Below are positions 60,379-64,000 of a stretch of DNA of 64,000 nucleotides, in pieces (position 1 is the stretch's first letter; the number at the start of each line of letters is the position of its first letter). Source of the stretch: Clostridium sp. BNL1100 (GTDB lineage: Bacteria; Bacillota; Clostridia; Acetivibrionales; DSM-1351); assembly GCF_000244875.1 (NCBI RefSeq), contig NC_016791.1, positions 2,175,001 through 2,239,000 on the forward strand, given 5' to 3'. The position numbers and the translations under genes are program-made. The notes beneath the pieces were generated by a model that was not told the DNA's origin, did not search any database, and saw only the letters and a program-made list of their open reading frames with translations.

Positions 60379-61497
60379 ATGCATAAAAATTGGATTAGAG
60401 TTGCCACTCTACTGTTGGTTGTAACTATAATCGGGCTCTTGTATGGATATCGACAAGTTATCTGGCCTCAGACCGAGAAAGATTCATTTAATCCGGAAGC
60501 TGTTGCTGAAAAAGCTGCCGAAATGCGAGCTTTAACGAACTCCCCTTCTATACTTCAATTCGTTAATACCTATCAAGATCTAGGCATTATCGACGCCCAT
60601 AATCATGACGCCAGTGGTTTACGATACTCATCAATGATGAGTACCTGGGATGAGTATCACATAGAGAAGGTAGTATTGTTTGGGGATACCTCAGAGCCAA
60701 GTGCGATGAATACAGATTCAATCGCATGGGACGTCTATCAACAATATCCCGACAAATTCATCCCATATTTCTCTGGCTTTGACCTACATAGCGCTCAAAG
60801 CCTCGATGTGATCAAAAATAATCTTGAAAAGGGCTATTTTGGTCTCGGCGAAATAGTAGCAGCTTCAACATATTCACCTATGACATCGAAGGCTGCTTGG
60901 AAGGGGAAACATCCTATGGACGGTTACCTACCTCAGATCTATGATCTAATCGCAAAATATAAGGCTCCGATTCTTTTGCACATTGATCCCGCCAATGGTG
61001 AGCCTATCGACAAACTAGAACAAGCACTGGACGAACACCCGAATACCATCTTTATTTTCGGACATATTAATGCATACAACACGCCCGCCGAGGTTGAAAG
61101 GCTGATGGAAAAACATCCAAACCTTTATGCCGATTTCTTCGCAGGCTTCTCCGTTTATAGCCCAGATAGCGGCAATCATCCGGAGGAATTCATTCCAGTT
61201 ATAAAGAAATACTCCGACCGTTTCATGCTGGGCACTGACTCTGGTTATGGCATAGGCGGTGGTGAAAAAAAAGCCATTCAAGCTATGTATCAGATCTTGG
61301 ATCTGTTGGATGATCCGGTCGTTGCTCGGAAGGTCGCTCATACTAACCTGATGAACCTGATTCAGGCGCAGCCGGCAACACAAACACAATTGAAAGCGAT
61401 CCATGAGTTGGAGCAAGTTACAGGAAAGAAGTATGATGCCAAGAGGCTTACGAAGCTTGAGGCAGGTCAAATTTTGGCAGAAGCCGGAAAAAGGTGA
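60379..61497 (+). CDS. Membrane-anchored amidohydrolase-family protein
   Basis: 372 residues. One N-terminal hydrophobic anchor (residues about 7-24), then a TIM-barrel amidohydrolase domain: GIIDAHNHDASG (metal His pair), FGLGEIVAAS, PILLHIDPANG and IFIFGHIN (metal/catalytic His), FMLGTDSGYG (catalytic Asp). The closest type is the amidohydrolase-2 group, which hydrolyses or decarboxylates carbon ring or ester compounds. The active domain lies outside the cell. The base composition is visibly richer in G+C than the surroundings and resembles Bacillales genes, suggesting transfer. It overlaps the LacI gene start by four bases. Confidence 0.8.
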   Translation: MHKNWIRVATLLLVVTIIGLLYGYRQVIWPQTEKDSFNPEAVAEKAAEMRALTNSPSILQFVNTYQDLGIIDAHNHDASGLRYSSMMSTWDEYHIEKVVLFGDTSEPSAMNTDSIAWDVYQQYPDKFIPYFSGFDLHSAQSLDVIKNNLEKGYFGLGEIVAASTYSPMTSKAAWKGKHPMDGYLPQIYDLIAKYKAPILLHIDPANGEPIDKLEQALDEHPNTIFIFGHINAYNTPAEVERLMEKHPNLYADFFAGFSVYSPDSGNHPEEFIPVIKKYSDRFMLGTDSGYGIGGGEKKAIQAMYQILDLLDDPVVARKVAHTNLMNLIQAQPATQTQLKAIHELEQVTGKKYDAKRLTKLEAGQILAEAGKR

Positions 61498-62519
61498 TAA
61501 CGATTAGCGCGACGATTCACGATATTGCAAAACGCGTTGGTATAGCAACGAGTACCGTATCCCGTGCTCTTAATGGTAGCTACGGAGTACATCCAAACAC
61601 AATAGCTAAGGTTCAAAAAGCGGCAGCCGAGCTAGGCTATGTTCCGAATCTTGGTGCTAAACAATTGGTAACCCGTAAGAGTGGCCTAGTAGGTGTTTTT
61701 GTGCCTGAATTCGATTATGAATCGATTCGTGATGCTGACGATGTTCTTCCGTCGGTTCGGAAAGCATTACGTTTATACCATAAAGACATGTTGATTTTCT
61801 CCGTTCCCTTCTACGATTACCAGCCGAACAGTTTAAATGAATGGGTACAGATGCGTAATCTGGAGGGTTGTCTATTCCTGCAACCTTTCTCAAAGGAGCA
61901 CCTGATTATGAAGGAGGCATTGAAGCTGAAGATTCCTTCGGTGAATCTCGGCTCTAGTTTAGGACCGAAATGCTCCTTGGTGGCATCTGATGATTATGAA
62001 GGCGGTAAGATGGCCGGGACTTTTCTTGCGGCACAGGGTCACTGCATCATCGGCTATGTAGACGGCCCGGTAGGATTGGACATCTGTAAGGAACGCTATA
62101 GAGGGTTTTGCGAAGGACTTCATTCTGCTGGAGTTGAACACGATGCCGCACTGGTTGAGACAGGTAATTTCAGCGGGGCCAGTGGAAGAATGGCAGCAGC
62201 AGCCTTGCTACAGAAGTCTTCTCAATTGACGGCAATATGCTGCGCAAACGATTTAATGGCTATGGGAGTTTTACTAGAGTTGTATAACAACTCGATCTCA
62301 GTGCCGGAAGATATCTCAGTAATAGGTTATGACGGTACCTTCTTCTCTGAATACACCACCCCTCCCCTCACAACGGTTCGCCACAATTACGAATCTATCG
62401 GTAATCGAGCCGCCGATCTCCTTGTCGAACTGATGAATGGCGGTTCTGGCAAGTCAGTTCGTTATATGCCGAGACTTATTATCAGAGATTCGGTAGGTAA
62501 ACCAAATAGAAAGGATTAG
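61494..62519 (+). CDS. LacI-family transcriptional regulator
   Basis: 341 residues from a GTG overlapping the amidohydrolase stop. N-terminal helix-turn-helix TIHDIAKRVGIATSTVSRAL then NGSYGVHPNT and the hinge VPNLGAKQLV; periplasmic-binding-type effector domain (GLVGVFVPEFDY, IPSVNLGSSL, VASDDYEGGKMAGTFL, ISVIGYDGTFFSEY, LTTVRHNYESIG). It lacks a strong site of its own and is translated by coupling. It probably binds the two operators in front of the operon and responds to the amidohydrolase substrate or a sugar. Confidence 0.94.
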   Translation: MITISATIHDIAKRVGIATSTVSRALNGSYGVHPNTIAKVQKAAAELGYVPNLGAKQLVTRKSGLVGVFVPEFDYESIRDADDVLPSVRKALRLYHKDMLIFSVPFYDYQPNSLNEWVQMRNLEGCLFLQPFSKEHLIMKEALKLKIPSVNLGSSLGPKCSLVASDDYEGGKMAGTFLAAQGHCIIGYVDGPVGLDICKERYRGFCEGLHSAGVEHDAALVETGNFSGASGRMAAAALLQKSSQLTAICCANDLMAMGVLLELYNNSISVPEDISVIGYDGTFFSEYTTPPLTTVRHNYESIGNRAADLLVELMNGGSGKSVRYMPRLIIRDSVGKPNRKD

Positions 62520-62590
62520 AGGATTCATCCTTTCACGATTCACTCAGACCATTTAGGCACTTGTGTTTCTGTGTGCAAAAATCGCCCGAA

Positions 62591-62646
62591 GGGACTTACG
62601 AGGGAGACCAGTCTCCCCGTGAGTCCCCACTGGCTCTCCCAGCGGG
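62591..62646 (+). other. Two adjacent strong GC-rich hairpins
   Basis: 62591-62627: a ten-pair outer helix (GGGACTTACG with CGTGAGTCCC, one G-U), a bulged A, then GGGAGAC with GTCTCCC and a two-base loop, 17 pairs in all. Immediately after, CCCC-A-CTGG with CCAG-C-GGGG. No T run. Strongly unlike the AT-rich flanks; a structured RNA or mobile-element end is possible. Confidence 0.65.
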
Positions 62647-62719
62647 GCTGACTAGCGATGCCAAATGTTTTTGGTCGGAGGTGTTAGTATTTTTGCCGGC
62701 GAGAAATGAATTATATAAC

Positions 62720-62890
62720 AAAAAAAGCCGCAAATGAAATGCGACTTTTGTCTTATAAGTATACATTTTTTATTATATAACTTTTCTAATATTCTATAAC
62801 ATTATAGAATATCTATAATACCGATGAATACTGGGCTTTTAAACAATAATTTATAACTAGAAATAATTTTCTATATCTTCACTATGATAA
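62720..62890 (-). repeat. 170-bp intergenic repeat, copy 2 (inverted)
   Basis: Reverse complement of 38398-38567 with about 88% identity by eye, including the ATATTCTATAA/TTATAGAATAT palindrome and the AAAAGTCGC..GCGGCTTTTTTT terminator (read on the minus strand). Confidence 0.8.
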
Positions 62891-62985
62891 GTTTCTCTCT
62901 ATATCATAACACAAAATTGTTGTAGAAAATTCTGGATTCTAGTTTTTAAGCATTGTACAGTATTGTTATAGAAAAAGTATATTTA

Positions 62986-63454
62986 TTCTATTTTAGACTG
63001 CTTATACTGGCAACAATTCTTAATCGCTCACTCAAATCTAACAAGCATGTAGAAGAGTTTTTGCAACAGAACCCTGTTCCATTGCTTACCGATTAGGCAA
63101 AATCTTAACCGCTTATTGATATTTTACCATCATCTTTAAGATATGGATCTGTCAATGGATCAGCAACCTTCAATTCCAAGTAATTCTCCTTCTGGACAAA
63201 TAATTTTAGTATAATTTCTATCAAAACTAATATCAAAATGGCTTTTCTACGGCTTAATAATTGTATTCGGCAATACCAAATCCACATTCTGAAATCAATA
63301 CTTGCATCTGCTTTGTTAAATCATACCTCGGCACAAGGATTAAAAGAATTTTAGCACTTGTACAATTAATCAAATGTATTATGAAAAAAATAAACAATAA
63401 ATGTAACATATAACAAAAAATCAAGTAATTTAAATAGATAACTATAATTAACAA
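62986..63454. pseudogene. Coding remnants on both strands
   Basis: Plus strand 62998-63096 reads LILATILNRSLKSNKHVEEF then LQQNPVPLLTD and stops. Minus strand from 63454 reads AKILLILVPRYDLTKQMQVL then ISECGFGIAEYNY, and in another frame KLFVQKENYLELKVADPLTD then PYLKDDGKISISG. These look like fragments of at least two lost genes; none recognised. Confidence 0.3.
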
Positions 63455-63578
63455 ATATGTAATATTCTTTTTTTATGGTAAAATATTCAGTGATAGAAAA
63501 CTACATTATTTTTAGACCAAATATTTGCTTATGTTCCGTTAAATTAAGTAAACAATAAAAAGGGCTAGGTGATCGAGT

Positions 63579-64000
63579 ATGAATATTAAATCAGAGAAAA
63601 AGAAAATATTAAAAACAATTTATCCGCCAATAACATCATATCCTACTCATGCTAATATTCTTTCAACAGCATTGATAAATGATGAATCAATAATATGGTT
63701 CTATGATTATTATATACAACTATTTGCCGGTAAAGATTTATCTGAAAATTGTTATGTTGATTTCTTTGCACCTATTGCATGGAAATGCTGTCCATGGATT
63801 CATTATCAAAGAATAAACAGGGAATTTATTGAAAACAAGTGGTCCTCAATATGTGAATTTTTGGTTGACTCTATCGATTCAGGTTACTATGCCTTTCTAT
63901 ACTTAAATCAATTCTATATTTCTGACTTTCCGTGGGCTTACCAATCTAAGAACTTTATGCACGATACATATGTTTTTGGTTATGACGCTCAAGAAGAAGT
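63579..64000 (+). CDS. Uncharacterised protein, 3' end outside window
   Basis: ATG at 63579 with a weak AGGGCTAGG upstream; at least 140 residues. Reads MNIKSEKKKILKTIYPPITS, YPTHANILSTALINDESIIW, FFAPIAWKCCPWIHYQRINR, LYLNQFYISDFPWAYQSKNF and MHDTYVFGYDAQEE. The pattern of a Tyr-rich segment followed by H-D-x-x-V-F-G-Y-D recalls the BtrH/C39-like proteins found near peptide antibiotic genes in Bacillales and clostridia. That comparison is tentative. Confidence 0.6.
   Translation, partial: MNIKSEKKKILKTIYPPITSYPTHANILSTALINDESIIWFYDYYIQLFAGKDLSENCYVDFFAPIAWKCCPWIHYQRINREFIENKWSSICEFLVDSIDSGYYAFLYLNQFYISDFPWAYQSKNFMHDTYVFGYDAQEE

Overview
The window looks like the chromosome of an anaerobic, plant-fibre-degrading clostridium close to Ruminiclostridium (Clostridium) cellulolyticum or R. 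papyrosolvens. The reasons are an AT-rich background with clostridial ribosome binding sites, a Firmicute prkC-rsgA-rpe-thiN block, two secreted glycosidases (GH18, GH26) ending in type I dockerins as cellulosome subunits do, a GH120 beta-xylosidase-like protein and an AbrB-type regulator. Species assignment is inference.

Layout. (1) 1-3.9 kb: housekeeping operon (end of the PASTA kinase gene, rsgA, rpe, thiN) and tRNA-Ala(GGC) with tandem terminators. (2) 3.9-17.1 kb: an accessory island of small genes and many broken ones. Several spacers carry the same module, which resembles the rrn boxA antitermination signal (CTTTGAAAA..GAATAGTG..GT), and several terminators are built on ACCGCA/TGCGGT, complementary to the end of that module. 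Intact members include a papain-like protease, a lipoprotein nuclease, a DUF4157 toxin-like protein with a four-fold 78-bp repeat, AbrB, a TfoX-like protein and YjdF behind a probable yjdF riboswitch. (3) 17.1-27.7 kb: carbohydrate and aromatic metabolism: AraC regulator divergent from a GH120 gene, a cellulosomal GH18, a tight four-gene operon (divergent chorismate synthase, membrane polyferredoxin, PaaK-like adenylating enzyme, shikimate kinase), then convergent man26A. (4) 28-38.3 kb: HAD hydrolase, DUF134 regulator beside a decayed MBL/MinD pair, a free-standing acyltransferase, a TlpA/CcdA pair, PAP2, a secreted PHP-domain protein and an ABC exporter. (5) 38.3-43.9 kb: DUF362/permease pair among remains of IS66, Tn7-like (TniB), P63C and IS256 elements. 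(6) 43.9-59.2 kb: an 11.7-kb NRPS gene with a broken type II thioesterase gene and a rifampicin-phosphotransferase-like gene, all on the minus strand. (7) 60.2-62.5 kb: membrane-anchored amidohydrolase plus LacI regulator with two operators, then a remnant-rich tail and a gene running off the window.

The most unusual features are the boxA-like modules of region 2, the aroC/polyferredoxin/PaaK/aroK operon, and the architecture of the NRPS. In the NRPS a 2.1-kb segment is duplicated almost perfectly while the adenylation cores between the copies differ. A third adenylation core is deleted at the same boundary, the last adenylation domain carries the classic cysteine code, and the enzyme ends in a condensation domain without a thioesterase. 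All calls rest on reading the sequence; no searches or folding programs were run.
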